Made by a program: the position numbers and the translations under genes. From assembly GCA_050950425.1 (NCBI GenBank), contig JBMNHO010000002.1, positions 496,001 to 560,000 of the forward strand: a DNA stretch of 64,000 nt, given 5' to 3'. Origin of the DNA: RGIG529 sp050950425. GTDB lineage: Bacteria; Bacillota; Clostridia; Oscillospirales; Oscillospiraceae. Below are positions 42,332 to 50,271 of this stretch, one piece after another. Position 1 is the stretch's first letter, and every line of letters begins with the position of its first letter. The notes below the pieces were generated by a model that did not search any database, was not told where the DNA came from, and saw only the letters and a list, made by a program, of their open reading frames with translations.

Positions 42332-43258
42332 TCAGTCAAACAGCGGTGTACTGAAATACCGCTCGGCGGTGTCGGGTAAAATCGTCACCACGGTTTTGCC
42401 CTTTCCCAATATCCGCGCCATCTTCAGTGCGGCCGCCACATTGGTTCCGCTGGAAATGCCGCACATCAGCCCTTCCAGACGGGCCAGATCCTTGGCAGTG
42501 GAAATGGCCTCTTCATCAGATACAATATAAATATGGTCATAAATATGCCGGTTTAAATTGTCGGGAATCAGCCCGTCGCCAATGCCCATCTGCAAATGTG
42601 TGCCCACATCGCCCCCCGCCAAAATAGCGCCGTGTTCCGGCTCCACCGCCCAAATGCGGATGGCCGGGTGATGCTCTTTCAGCACTTCGCCGATCCCGGA
42701 TATGGTTCCGCCGGTGCCAACACCGGAGCAAAACCCATCGATCGGGCAGTCGGCCTGCTCCAAAATTTCCAGCGCCGTGTATCGCTTGTGAACTCCCGGG
42801 TTTGCGGGGTTAGCAAATTGCTGGGGAATGTAAACCCGGGGGTCTTCTTTTGCCATGTCCTGGGCTGTCTGAATGCAGGTTTTAATGCAAACACCGATGT
42901 CCCCCGCGTCATGAACAAGCTTCACCGTAGCGCCGTAATGCTCTACCAGCTTTCGTCGCTCCTGGCTGACGGAGTCGGGCATGATGATAATGGTCTGATA
43001 TCCCCGCACCGCCCCGATCAGAGCAAGTCCGATGCCCTGGTTGCCGCTGGTCGGCTCCACCAAAATGGTGTCCGGCCCAATCAGGCCCTGCTTTTCCCCT
43101 TCTAAAATCATGTTGTACGCCGTGCGGGTTTTGATGGAGCCGCCAACGTTCAGCCCCTCATATTTCACCAAAACCTGGGCATCTTCTTCCCCGGTCATCC
43201 GGCGCAGCCGCACCAGAGGCGTGTGACCCAACGCCTCCAAAATATTGTTGTAACTCAA
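42332..43258 (-). CDS. cysK: Cysteine synthase (O-acetylserine sulfhydrylase)
   Basis: The 308-aa enzyme makes cysteine from O-acetylserine and sulfide with PLP. The start is a TTG at 43258, preceded by GGGAGGA at 8 nt, giving (M)SYNNILEALGHTPLVRL; no ATG fits. The PLP-binding Lys is in NVGGSIKTRTA. PTSGNQGIGLALIGAVRGY is the substrate loop and SGVGTGGTISGIGEVLKEH the phosphate cup. It has its own promoter, divergent from the EamA gene. Confidence 0.94.
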   Translation of the reverse strand: MSYNNILEALGHTPLVRLRRMTGEEDAQVLVKYEGLNVGGSIKTRTAYNMILEGEKQGLIGPDTILVEPTSGNQGIGLALIGAVRGYQTIIIMPDSVSQERRKLVEHYGATVKLVHDAGDIGVCIKTCIQTAQDMAKEDPRVYIPQQFANPANPGVHKRYTALEILEQADCPIDGFCSGVGTGGTISGIGEVLKEHHPAIRIWAVEPEHGAILAGGDVGTHLQMGIGDGLIPDNLNRHIYDHIYIVSDEEAISTAKDLARLEGLMCGISSGTNVAAALKMARILGKGKTVVTILPDTAERYFSTPLFD

Positions 43259-43325
43259 CTGTGTTCCTCCCTTTCCCAAACGGCACGCCGTTTGGGTCAC
43301 CTCAATCGTTCCGCGAACCTGTAAA

Positions 43326-43354
43326 AGTATAGCGTATTTTGGGAAAAAAGTAAA
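43326..43354 (-). promoter_or_regulatory. Promoter of cysK
   Basis: TTTACT (43349-43354), a 17-bp spacer and TATACT (43326-43331) on the minus strand; it starts back to back with the EamA promoter. Confidence 0.75.
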
Positions 43355-43356
43355 GA

Positions 43357-43385
43357 TTGCGAAACGGTTCCATGCTTGATATACT
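43357..43385 (+). promoter_or_regulatory. Promoter of the EamA-family gene
   Basis: TTGCGA (43357-43362), a 17-bp spacer and TATACT (43380-43385). Its -35 lies 2 bp from the -35 of the cysK promoter. Confidence 0.7.
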
Positions 43386-43426
43386 GTCAAAAGATCCACT
43401 GCCCAAATCAAAGGAGAATAAACTGA

Positions 43427-44344
43427 ATGAACGAAATGAAAAAAACCACCTCGTATATTTCCATTCTAGCATCGGCGGTGCTTTGGGGTTCCGTCGGTTT
43501 GTTTTTTACCCTGCTTTCAGTCTATGATCTTTCCCGTATGGAAATTGTGTTCCTCCGAACGTTTGTCGCTGCCGTATTGCTGTTTCTTTATTTGATCGTG
43601 TTCAACCGAGAGAAGCTGCGCGTTCGCCTTCGAGATCTGTGGCTTTTTTTCGGCACCGGCATTGTCAGCCTTTTGGCATTTAACTACTGCTATTTTTCCG
43701 CAATGGCCTACACCTCTCTTTCCGTTGCCGCCGTGCTGCTGTACACGGCGCCGGCCTTCGTTGCTGTCCTGTCCGCTCTTTTTTTCAAGGATAGGCTGAC
43801 CGTTCGAAAAGTGCTGGCCCTCGTTTTGACAATCTTTGGTTGTACCGTCGTTTCGGGTCTTGCATCGAGCCTTTTGGGCGGCGGTGTTTCTTATGCGCCG
43901 GAAGGAATTTTGTTCGGCCTGGGTGCCGGCTTTGGATATTCTCTCTACACCATTTTCGGAAGAGCCGCGCTCAAACGGTATGACAGCATCACCATTTCTT
44001 TTTACACCTTTGCCTTTGCCGCCGTCGGCTCCGGTCTTCTGTGCAATCCTTCCCATTTGGCAGAGACCGCAAAGTCTCCTTTGTTTCTTTTGCTGGGTGT
44101 GGGCCTGTCCATCACCACCTGCCTCGCGCCATATTTGCTTTATACATATGGTCTCAAGCATGTAGGCAACAGCGAAGCATCCATCACCGCCACCATCGAG
44201 CCCGTAGCGGCTGCCTGTTTTAGTGTGCTCCTGCTGAACGAACCGTTCACTTTGGAAAAAGGGCTGGGTATGGCCTTGATCCTGGGCGCTGTTTTTATCA
44301 TCAATCTCCCCCGCGCAAAACGCACCCCTGTCCCAAGGATGTAA
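43427..44344 (+). CDS. EamA/DMT-superfamily transporter
   Basis: The 305-aa membrane protein has about ten hydrophobic segments in two EamA halves (SAVLWGSVGLFFTLLSVYDL first; GFGYSLYTIFGRAALKRYDS second), ending LEKGLGMALILGAVFIINL. Such proteins export small metabolites, often amino acids. Divergence from cysK hints at cysteine or a related compound, but that is speculative. AAGGAG precedes the start. Confidence 0.88.
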   Translation: MNEMKKTTSYISILASAVLWGSVGLFFTLLSVYDLSRMEIVFLRTFVAAVLLFLYLIVFNREKLRVRLRDLWLFFGTGIVSLLAFNYCYFSAMAYTSLSVAAVLLYTAPAFVAVLSALFFKDRLTVRKVLALVLTIFGCTVVSGLASSLLGGGVSYAPEGILFGLGAGFGYSLYTIFGRAALKRYDSITISFYTFAFAAVGSGLLCNPSHLAETAKSPLFLLLGVGLSITTCLAPYLLYTYGLKHVGNSEASITATIEPVAAACFSVLLLNEPFTLEKGLGMALILGAVFIINLPRAKRTPVPRM

Positions 44345-44558
44345 TTTTTACCGCTCCCGCTCCGCGTTCATTTTGGGTCAAGCGCCTGCGCATTTGTATT
44401 TTGCCCTGTCCGGCATGGTCGAAACATTCGGCTATGCCGGTTTTTTCATGCTACAATCCTCTGAAATATACCTGCGCTCCATGCATTGACCGTGTTTTTT
44501 CACACCAACGCGGCAGCCTTCCCAGCTAATTTTATTTAGGAGCCGACTTATTTTCCTA
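44345..44558. other. Intergenic region upstream of the fab operon
   Basis: No gene seen. It contains the upstream 14-bp palindrome (44526-44539) discussed with the fab promoter. GGCATGGTCGAAACATTC and GGCTATGCCGG-type short repeats are present, but no clear terminator. Confidence 0.4.
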
Positions 44559-44618
44559 TTGACATTCCATGAAAACGTTGTATAATTATGTTCAAATTAT
44601 TTACCTAAAATAATTTAG
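44526..44618 (+). promoter_or_regulatory. fab operon promoter flanked by two 14-bp palindromes
   Basis: The promoter is TTGACA (44559-44564), a 16-bp spacer and TATAAT (44581-44586). CTAATTTTATTTAG (44526-44539) lies upstream and CTAAAATAATTTAG (44605-44618) just downstream of the expected start, both fitting CTAAWWWWATTTAG-like symmetry. They are good candidates for operators of the MarR/FabT-like protein encoded at the end of the operon. The regulator-operator link is inferred. Confidence 0.7.
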
Positions 44619-44648
44619 ATAAAATGCTTTAAGAAAGGATCGTGCGAT

Positions 44649-44888
44649 ATGGACATTACCTTTGAATCCGTACGTGATGTAATCGTAGACACCCTTAGCT
44701 GTGAGCAGGAGACACTCACCTTGGATACCAACTTGTTTGATGACCTGAAGATTGACTCCTTGGAAGCCGTAGAGTTATCTCTGGCTATGGAGGAAACCTT
44801 TGGCGTGGGGATCGCAGACGAGGATATGCAAAACGTCAGAACCGTGCGCGACATTTTGGCATATCTTATTGACCGTAAACAGTCGTGA
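44649..44888 (+). CDS. acpP: Acyl carrier protein
   Basis: The 79-aa acidic protein starts MDITFESVRDVIVDTLSCEQ; the phosphopantetheine Ser37 is in KIDSLEAVELSLAMEE. It carries growing acyl chains for all Fab enzymes encoded downstream. AAAGGA precedes the start. Its stop overlaps accB by 4 nt. Confidence 0.95.
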   Translation: MDITFESVRDVIVDTLSCEQETLTLDTNLFDDLKIDSLEAVELSLAMEETFGVGIADEDMQNVRTVRDILAYLIDRKQS

Positions 44889-45325
44889 CAATCGAGCTGG
44901 AGTCCCTGTATCAGCTGATGGAGCGTTTTTCACGTTCCGACCTGACTGTTTTGGAGTGGCACAGTCAGGGAGATCGGATTGTTTTCAAGCGGGAAAGCAC
45001 ATTTTCCCCTCCGGCAGAGCCGGCACGCCCCGACCCTCTTCCCAAGCAGGAGCCGGAACCCACGCCCGCCCTTGCGCAGCAAGACGAGGGCGTTTTGAAG
45101 GCGCCGCTGGTGGGTACCTTTTATGCGGCGCCCAGCCCCGGCGAGCCGCCCTTTGTCTCCCAAGGTCAAACGGTGCGGGAAGGGGAAACCATGTGCATCA
45201 TCGAAGCCATGAAAATGATGATCGAAATTGCGGCACCGTTTGACGGCGTTGTCGCGGAAATCTTTGCGCAAGACAGCCAGCCGGTTGGCTATGGCGAGCC
45301 GTTGCTGCGGATTCGGAGGGACTAA
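44885..45325 (+). CDS. accB: Biotin carboxyl carrier protein of acetyl-CoA carboxylase
   Basis: The 146-aa protein has a variable N-terminal part, a Pro/Glu-rich linker (SPPAEPARPDPLPKQEPEPT) and a biotinyl domain ending CIIEAMKMMIEIAAPFDGVV, where the Lys in EAMKM is biotinylated. It shuttles carboxyl between AccC and AccDA. Two bases separate it from accC. Confidence 0.95.
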   Translation: MTIELESLYQLMERFSRSDLTVLEWHSQGDRIVFKRESTFSPPAEPARPDPLPKQEPEPTPALAQQDEGVLKAPLVGTFYAAPSPGEPPFVSQGQTVREGETMCIIEAMKMMIEIAAPFDGVVAEIFAQDSQPVGYGEPLLRIRRD

Positions 45326-45327
45326 TC

Positions 45328-46758
45328 ATGTTAAGGCGTGTGCTTGTGGCAAATCGGGGAGAAATTGCGCTGCGCATCATTCGCGCCTGCCGGGAAATGG
45401 ACATTGAAACGGTGGCCGTCTACTCTACCGCGGATGAAAATGCCCTCCCCGCGCAGCTGGCCACCCAGTCCCTTTGCATCGGACCTCCCAAAGCCACGGA
45501 GAGTTATTTGAATCAAAACGCGCTGCTTTCCGCGGCGCTTTCCACCGGGTGTGACGCTGTGCATCCCGGCTATGGCTTCCTTTCGGAGCATGCCGCTTTT
45601 GCCGATGCCTGTGAACAGGCCGATCTTTGCTACATCGGGCCTCCCGGACATGTCATCGAGCAAATGGGCAACAAATCCGCCGCAAGGGCGCTGGCAAAAG
45701 CCAGCGGTATTCCTGTGGTTCCCGGCTCCGAATCCATCTTGGCGGATGTAGAGCAGGCAAAGCAAACAGCAGACCGGGTTGGTTATCCCGTCTTGCTCAA
45801 AGCGGCCGCCGGTGGCGGAGGCCGGGGCATGCGCCAGGTGGACGCCCCGGCGGCGCTGGAGCAGGCATTCCATGCCGCCCAGGCAGAAGCGGAGGCCTGC
45901 TTCCAAAATCGCGACATGTATTTGGAAAAGCTGATCGAGCATCCCCGGCACATTGAGGTGCAGATTCTTTCCGATACCCACGGGAATACCGTTTATCTGG
46001 GGGAGCGGGATTGCTCTATCCAACGGCGCCGGCAAAAGCTCTTGGAAGAAGCCCCCGCCTGGGGGCTCTCCCCTGCCCAGCGCCGATCGCTGGGTGCCTG
46101 GGCCGTGTCCCTTGCAAAAAAAGCGGGATACGTGGGTGCGGGCACCGTGGAGTTCGTCCTTGCCCCCGACGGCTCCTTTTATTTTATTGAAATGAACACC
46201 CGCATTCAGGTGGAGCATCCCGTTACGGAAATGATCACAGGGATAGACCTTGTGAAGGAGCAGCTGCGCATCGCCGCGGGGCTTCCCTTGTCGTTCTCTC
46301 AGGAGGATATTCGGTTTCAGGGGCACGCCATCGAGTGCCGGATCAACGCGGAATCTCCCCGGGATCATTTTCGCCCCTGCCCCGGGGTCACAGCGTTTTT
46401 GCATCTTCCCGGCGGCCCCTTTGTGCGTGTGGATACAGCCCTGTACACCGGGTGTGATGTCTCCCCCCATTATGATTCTCTGGTGGCCAAGGTCATCACC
46501 CATGGGAAAACCCGTCTGGAAGCCATTCGCCGGATGCGGCGTGCCTTGGAAGAGCTGATCATCGAAGGATATGACACCAACGCTTCCCTGTCCCACCTCA
46601 TCCTGTTCGAGCCGACATTCGTCCGGGGACGCTATGACACCGGTTTCATTGCTCAACACCTGGAAAAACTGCTGCAGCTTATCAGCACCTGCGAGGTGCT
46701 GACAGCTGATGCGGAAAGGAATCACTTTGAATCGACTATTTACCCAGAAAAGAGATAA
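45328..46758 (+). CDS. accC: Biotin carboxylase
   Basis: The 476-aa ATP-grasp enzyme starts MLRRVLVANRGEIALRIIRA and contains LLKAAAGGGGRGMRQVDAPA (glycine-rich ATP loop) and YLGERDCSIQRRRQKLLEEA. It also has FYFIEMNTRIQVEHPVTEMI, with the catalytic Glu and Arg residues. It carboxylates AccB biotin with bicarbonate. The end overlaps the start of accD by about 30 nt. Confidence 0.97.
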   Translation: MLRRVLVANRGEIALRIIRACREMDIETVAVYSTADENALPAQLATQSLCIGPPKATESYLNQNALLSAALSTGCDAVHPGYGFLSEHAAFADACEQADLCYIGPPGHVIEQMGNKSAARALAKASGIPVVPGSESILADVEQAKQTADRVGYPVLLKAAAGGGGRGMRQVDAPAALEQAFHAAQAEAEACFQNRDMYLEKLIEHPRHIEVQILSDTHGNTVYLGERDCSIQRRRQKLLEEAPAWGLSPAQRRSLGAWAVSLAKKAGYVGAGTVEFVLAPDGSFYFIEMNTRIQVEHPVTEMITGIDLVKEQLRIAAGLPLSFSQEDIRFQGHAIECRINAESPRDHFRPCPGVTAFLHLPGGPFVRVDTALYTGCDVSPHYDSLVAKVITHGKTRLEAIRRMRRALEELIIEGYDTNASLSHLILFEPTFVRGRYDTGFIAQHLEKLLQLISTCEVLTADAERNHFESTIYPEKR

Positions 46759-47581
46759 AATATTAACCTATCGAGCCATCCGGGCAGGAAAAGTCAAGCC
46801 AGCCCGAAAAACGACCTGCCAGCAATGCAAAACAGAAAATCCAACTCGCCTTTGGGTGCAAAATGATATGGTCTGTTCTCAGTGCGGCTGGCACCATCCC
46901 ATCGGCGCGTACACTCGTCTGTGGATGCTGCTGGACGCCGGCTCTTTCCGAGAGCTGGATGCGTCCCTCGCCCCAAGCGACCCCCTTTCGTTTCCCGGAT
47001 ATGCCAAAAAGCTAAAAGCAATGCAGGAGCAAACGGGTCTTACGGATGGGGCCGTGGCCGCCCTTGGAACCATACGGGGGCATCGGAGCGTGTTTGTCGT
47101 TTTAGACAGTCGTTTCATGATGGGTAGCATGGGAACCGCCGTGGGCGAAAAAGTAACACGTGCCGTGGAATACGCTGCCGGACACAAGCTCCCCCTTATC
47201 ATCTTTTCCGCCAGCGGCGGCGCCCGCATGCAGGAAGGTATTTTCTCTCTGATGCAGATGGCAAAAACCGCGGCGGCCATCACGGCATTTCAGCAGCAAG
47301 GCGGGCTTTATATCTCCTGCCTCACCCACCCCACCACCGGCGGGGTAACGGCCAGCTTCGCCTCTCTGGGGGATATTATTCTGGCGGAGCCGGGCGCTTT
47401 GATCGGTTTTGCAGGCCCCAGAGTGATTGAACAAACCATCGGCGAAACGCTGCCAAAGGGGTTTCAGCGCTCCGAGTTTCTGCTGTCTCACGGCTTTTTG
47501 GATCAAATTGTGCCAAGAGCCCAGTGGCCCCAGCTGCTATCACAACTTTTGTTTTTGCATAAGGGGGTGCCGAACGCATGA
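46727..47581 (+). CDS. accD: Acetyl-CoA carboxylase carboxyltransferase subunit beta
   Basis: The protein (about 284 aa) has the N-terminal zinc ribbon CQQCKTENPTRLW ... MVCSQC and the carboxyltransferase core (DSRFMMGSMGTAVGEKVTRA; FSASGGARMQEGIFSLMQMA). The start is uncertain: TTG at 46727 has AAAGGA 6 nt upstream and gives (M)NRLFTQKRDK, the usual beginning, whereas ATG at 46709 has a poorer site. It overlaps accC upstream and accA by 4 nt downstream. Confidence 0.94.
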   Translation: MNRLFTQKRDKILTYRAIRAGKVKPARKTTCQQCKTENPTRLWVQNDMVCSQCGWHHPIGAYTRLWMLLDAGSFRELDASLAPSDPLSFPGYAKKLKAMQEQTGLTDGAVAALGTIRGHRSVFVVLDSRFMMGSMGTAVGEKVTRAVEYAAGHKLPLIIFSASGGARMQEGIFSLMQMAKTAAAITAFQQQGGLYISCLTHPTTGGVTASFASLGDIILAEPGALIGFAGPRVIEQTIGETLPKGFQRSEFLLSHGFLDQIVPRAQWPQLLSQLLFLHKGVPNA

Positions 47582-48381
47582 CACCGGAAGAAACGGTAAA
47601 AGTGGCCCGCCATCCCGGCCGCCCCGGCATTGCCGATTATTTGGATGCTCTGTTCTCCGATTTTTTCGAGCAACGAGGAGATCGCTGCAACGGCGAGGAC
47701 CCCAGTATTTTAGGGGGTATCGCGCGGTTCCACGGGCGGCCCGTTACAGTCATCGGGCACCGAAAGGGAAAAAACCTACAAGAAAATCTGGCCTATCGAT
47801 TCGGTATGCCAAACCCTGAGGGATACCGCAAAGCCATTCGCCTGATGGAACAGGCGGAGAAATTTCGGCGTCCCGTTATCACGATGATCGACACCCCGGG
47901 GGCTTACCCGGGAAAAGAAGCCGAAGAACACGGCCAAGGGGACGCCATCGCCCGATGCATCAGCTGCATGAGCTGTCTGACCGTACCCACCATCGCGCTG
48001 GTCACAGGAGAAGGGGGCAGCGGCGGCGCCATTGCTTTGGGCGTTGCCAATCGGGTGATGATGCTGGAACATGCCGTATATGCCGTGCTGTCGCCGGAGG
48101 GGTTTGCGTCTATCCTCTGGAAAGATGCCGGCAGGAGCGGAGAAGCGTGTGCTTTGATGAAGCTGACCGCCCAAGACCTGCTGGCAGGCGGGATCATACA
48201 GGAAATTCTGCCCGAGCCGGGAGGCGGCGCCCACACTGACTGGAACACCATGTTTCAAACGGTGGACAACGCCCTTGTAAGGGCTTTGCGTGAACTCAAT
48301 CATCTGGACAGCCGTGCAATGGTCCGGCAACGCCGCAGCATCTTTCGCGCAATGGGACAGACAGGAAAGGAGACATCATGA
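47578..48381 (+). CDS. accA: Acetyl-CoA carboxylase carboxyltransferase subunit alpha
   Basis: The 267-aa protein contains HRKGKNLQENLAYRFGMPNP, then FRRPVITMIDTPGAYPGKEA and VTGEGGSGGAIALGVANRVM, all landmarks of AccA. With AccD it transfers carboxyl from biotin to acetyl-CoA, giving malonyl-CoA. It is shorter at the N terminus than the E. coli protein, as is common in clostridia. The start overlaps accD and the stop overlaps fabH, both ATGA. Confidence 0.95.
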   Translation: MTPEETVKVARHPGRPGIADYLDALFSDFFEQRGDRCNGEDPSILGGIARFHGRPVTVIGHRKGKNLQENLAYRFGMPNPEGYRKAIRLMEQAEKFRRPVITMIDTPGAYPGKEAEEHGQGDAIARCISCMSCLTVPTIALVTGEGGSGGAIALGVANRVMMLEHAVYAVLSPEGFASILWKDAGRSGEACALMKLTAQDLLAGGIIQEILPEPGGGAHTDWNTMFQTVDNALVRALRELNHLDSRAMVRQRRSIFRAMGQTGKETS

Positions 48382-49316
48382 GCGCACCGCAAATCATTGC
48401 CACTGGTCGCTGCCTTCCATCCACAGTGGTAACCAACGAGGATTTAAGCCGCCAGGCGGAGGTAAGCGACGAATGGATATACAGCCGCACCGGCATCCGC
48501 ACTCGGTATCACTGTGTGGAGGAACAGGGCATCGACCTGGCCGAACAGGCAGCCCGCCAAGCACTGGAGCGGGCCGGGCTGACAACAGGCGACATCGGCG
48601 TCTGTCTGGTGGCCACCTTTTCTCCCGATTGTGCCAGCCCTTCCACCGCATGTCTGCTGCAAAGCCGTCTGGGGCTGCCGGAAGACACCATATGTTTTGA
48701 CCTCAACGCCGCCTGCGCGGGTTTTTTATATGCCCTCAACACGGCCCACAGGATCCTTCCGGATGCAAAGCGCCCCTATGCCTTGGTGCTGGGGTGTGAA
48801 GTCATCAGTCGGGTTTTGGACAAAAAAGACCGCAGCACCTGCGCCCTGTTTGGAGATGGCGCGGGCGCCGTGGTCCTAAAAAACAAGGAAGCCGCCGCCT
48901 TTTATAAAGTGTTCGGTTCCCGGGGGGATGCAGAGAGCATCCGGGTGCAGGGCCCCGGCCCGGAAACCGCCTTGGTACGCATGAAAGGAAGGGATGTGTT
49001 CCGTTTTGCAGTGGAAGTGGCAGAGGAAACCATCTCCCAACTGCTTGATCAAGCACATCTCAATATCAAAAACCTAGATTTGGTAGTCTGCCACCAGGCC
49101 AATGGAAAAATCATCGACCATTTGTCTAAAAAGTTTCAGGCGCCGCCCGGACTGTTTTATAAAAATATCGAGCGTTACGGCAACACCTCCGCCGCCAGCA
49201 TCCCGATCGCATTGGATGAACTGGCGTTGTCCCATAAGCTGCGCCCTGGCATGAAAGTGCTTTTGGTAGGCTTTGGCGGCGGCCTCACCTGGACAGGTGT
49301 ATTGCTGGACTGGTAA
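48378..49316 (+). CDS. fabH: 3-oxoacyl-ACP synthase III
   Basis: FabH starts chain synthesis from acyl-CoA and malonyl-ACP. The 312-aa protein shows the catalytic Cys in FDLNAACAGFLYALNTA, His in VVCHQANGKIIDHL and Asn in ERYGNTSAASIPIAL. EWIYSRTGIRTRYHC is the usual N-terminal landmark. It overlaps accA by 4 nt; fabK follows after 13 nt. Confidence 0.96.
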   Translation: MSAPQIIATGRCLPSTVVTNEDLSRQAEVSDEWIYSRTGIRTRYHCVEEQGIDLAEQAARQALERAGLTTGDIGVCLVATFSPDCASPSTACLLQSRLGLPEDTICFDLNAACAGFLYALNTAHRILPDAKRPYALVLGCEVISRVLDKKDRSTCALFGDGAGAVVLKNKEAAAFYKVFGSRGDAESIRVQGPGPETALVRMKGRDVFRFAVEVAEETISQLLDQAHLNIKNLDLVVCHQANGKIIDHLSKKFQAPPGLFYKNIERYGNTSAASIPIALDELALSHKLRPGMKVLLVGFGGGLTWTGVLLDW

Positions 49317-49329
49317 AGGAAGTGTGCAT

Positions 49330-50271
49330 ATGAAATTAAATGAATTGCTGGGAACCCAGTTCCCGCTGATCCAAGGCGGCATGGCCAATATCGCCACAGG
49401 TTCCTTTGCGGCCGCCGTTTCCAACGCCGGAGCGCTGGGCATGATCGGTGCCGGCGCCATGGACGCCCCCACCCTGCGGTCGCACATTCGCCTCTGTCAG
49501 TCTCTGACGGATCGGCCCTTTGGCGTCAATTTGATGCTGATGAACCCCACCGTCCAAGAACAGGCTCAAATTATTTTGGAAGAGCGTGTAAAAATCGTAA
49601 CCACGGGCGCCGGTGTCCCCAGCAGCTATCTCCCCGCTTGGAAAGAAGCCGGGATCAAGGTGTTCCCCGTGGTGGCTGCCGGCGCTCTGGTGCGAAAGCT
49701 CGCTCCCTTGGGGGTAGACGGTTTTATTGCGGAGGGAACAGAAAGCGGCGGACACGTGGGAGAAATGACCACCATGGCGCTGGTTCCCCAAATTTGCGAT
49801 ATGACGGATCTTCCCGTCATTGCCGCCGGGGGCATTGCCAGCGGGCGGCAGCTGGCCGCCGCGTTTGCCCTGGGCGCCTGCGGCGCCCAGATCGGCACTT
49901 GCCTTTTGGTCAGCGAAGAGTGCCCCATCCACGACCAGTATAAACAAGCGGTGATCAACGCCCGGGACAGCGACACCATCGTCACAGGACGCACGGCCGG
50001 CGTCCCGGTTCGTGTGCTGAAAAATCAGATGTCCCGGGCATATGTCCGTATGGAAAAGGCAGGCGCCGACAAAATGGAGCTGGAACAATATACCCTTGGC
50101 TCTTTGCGCCGGGCCGTGTTTGACGGAGACACCAAAATGGGATCTCTGATGATGGGTCAGGTAGCCGGCATGCTCCATTCCATTCGTCCCCTTCATACTA
50201 TCTTGGAGGAGCTGGACAAAGACTGCCACCAAACACTTCAAAAATTGGTGTCCTGTCATGCGAATTCGTAA
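49330..50271 (+). CDS. fabK: Enoyl-ACP reductase II (FMN-dependent)
   Basis: The 313-aa TIM-barrel flavoprotein starts MKLNELLGTQFPLIQGGMAN and has VTTGAGVPSSYLPAWKEAGI and GFIAEGTESGGHVGEMTTMA, then PVIAAGGIASGRQLAAAFAL. This is the FabK/2-nitropropane dioxygenase fold. The fab-operon location and strong FabK signatures point to the enoyl reductase of chain elongation; no fabI is seen. AAAGGAAG precedes 49330. It overlaps the next paralogue by 14 nt. Confidence 0.92.
   Translation: MKLNELLGTQFPLIQGGMANIATGSFAAAVSNAGALGMIGAGAMDAPTLRSHIRLCQSLTDRPFGVNLMLMNPTVQEQAQIILEERVKIVTTGAGVPSSYLPAWKEAGIKVFPVVAAGALVRKLAPLGVDGFIAEGTESGGHVGEMTTMALVPQICDMTDLPVIAAGGIASGRQLAAAFALGACGAQIGTCLLVSEECPIHDQYKQAVINARDSDTIVTGRTAGVPVRVLKNQMSRAYVRMEKAGADKMELEQYTLGSLRRAVFDGDTKMGSLMMGQVAGMLHSIRPLHTILEELDKDCHQTLQKLVSCHANS

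Noticed and set aside
45331..46725. A 464-codon open frame on the minus strand
   Set aside because: It lies wholly antisense to accC, which has full family motifs, and its translation resembles no protein. The high GC content makes such shadows long.
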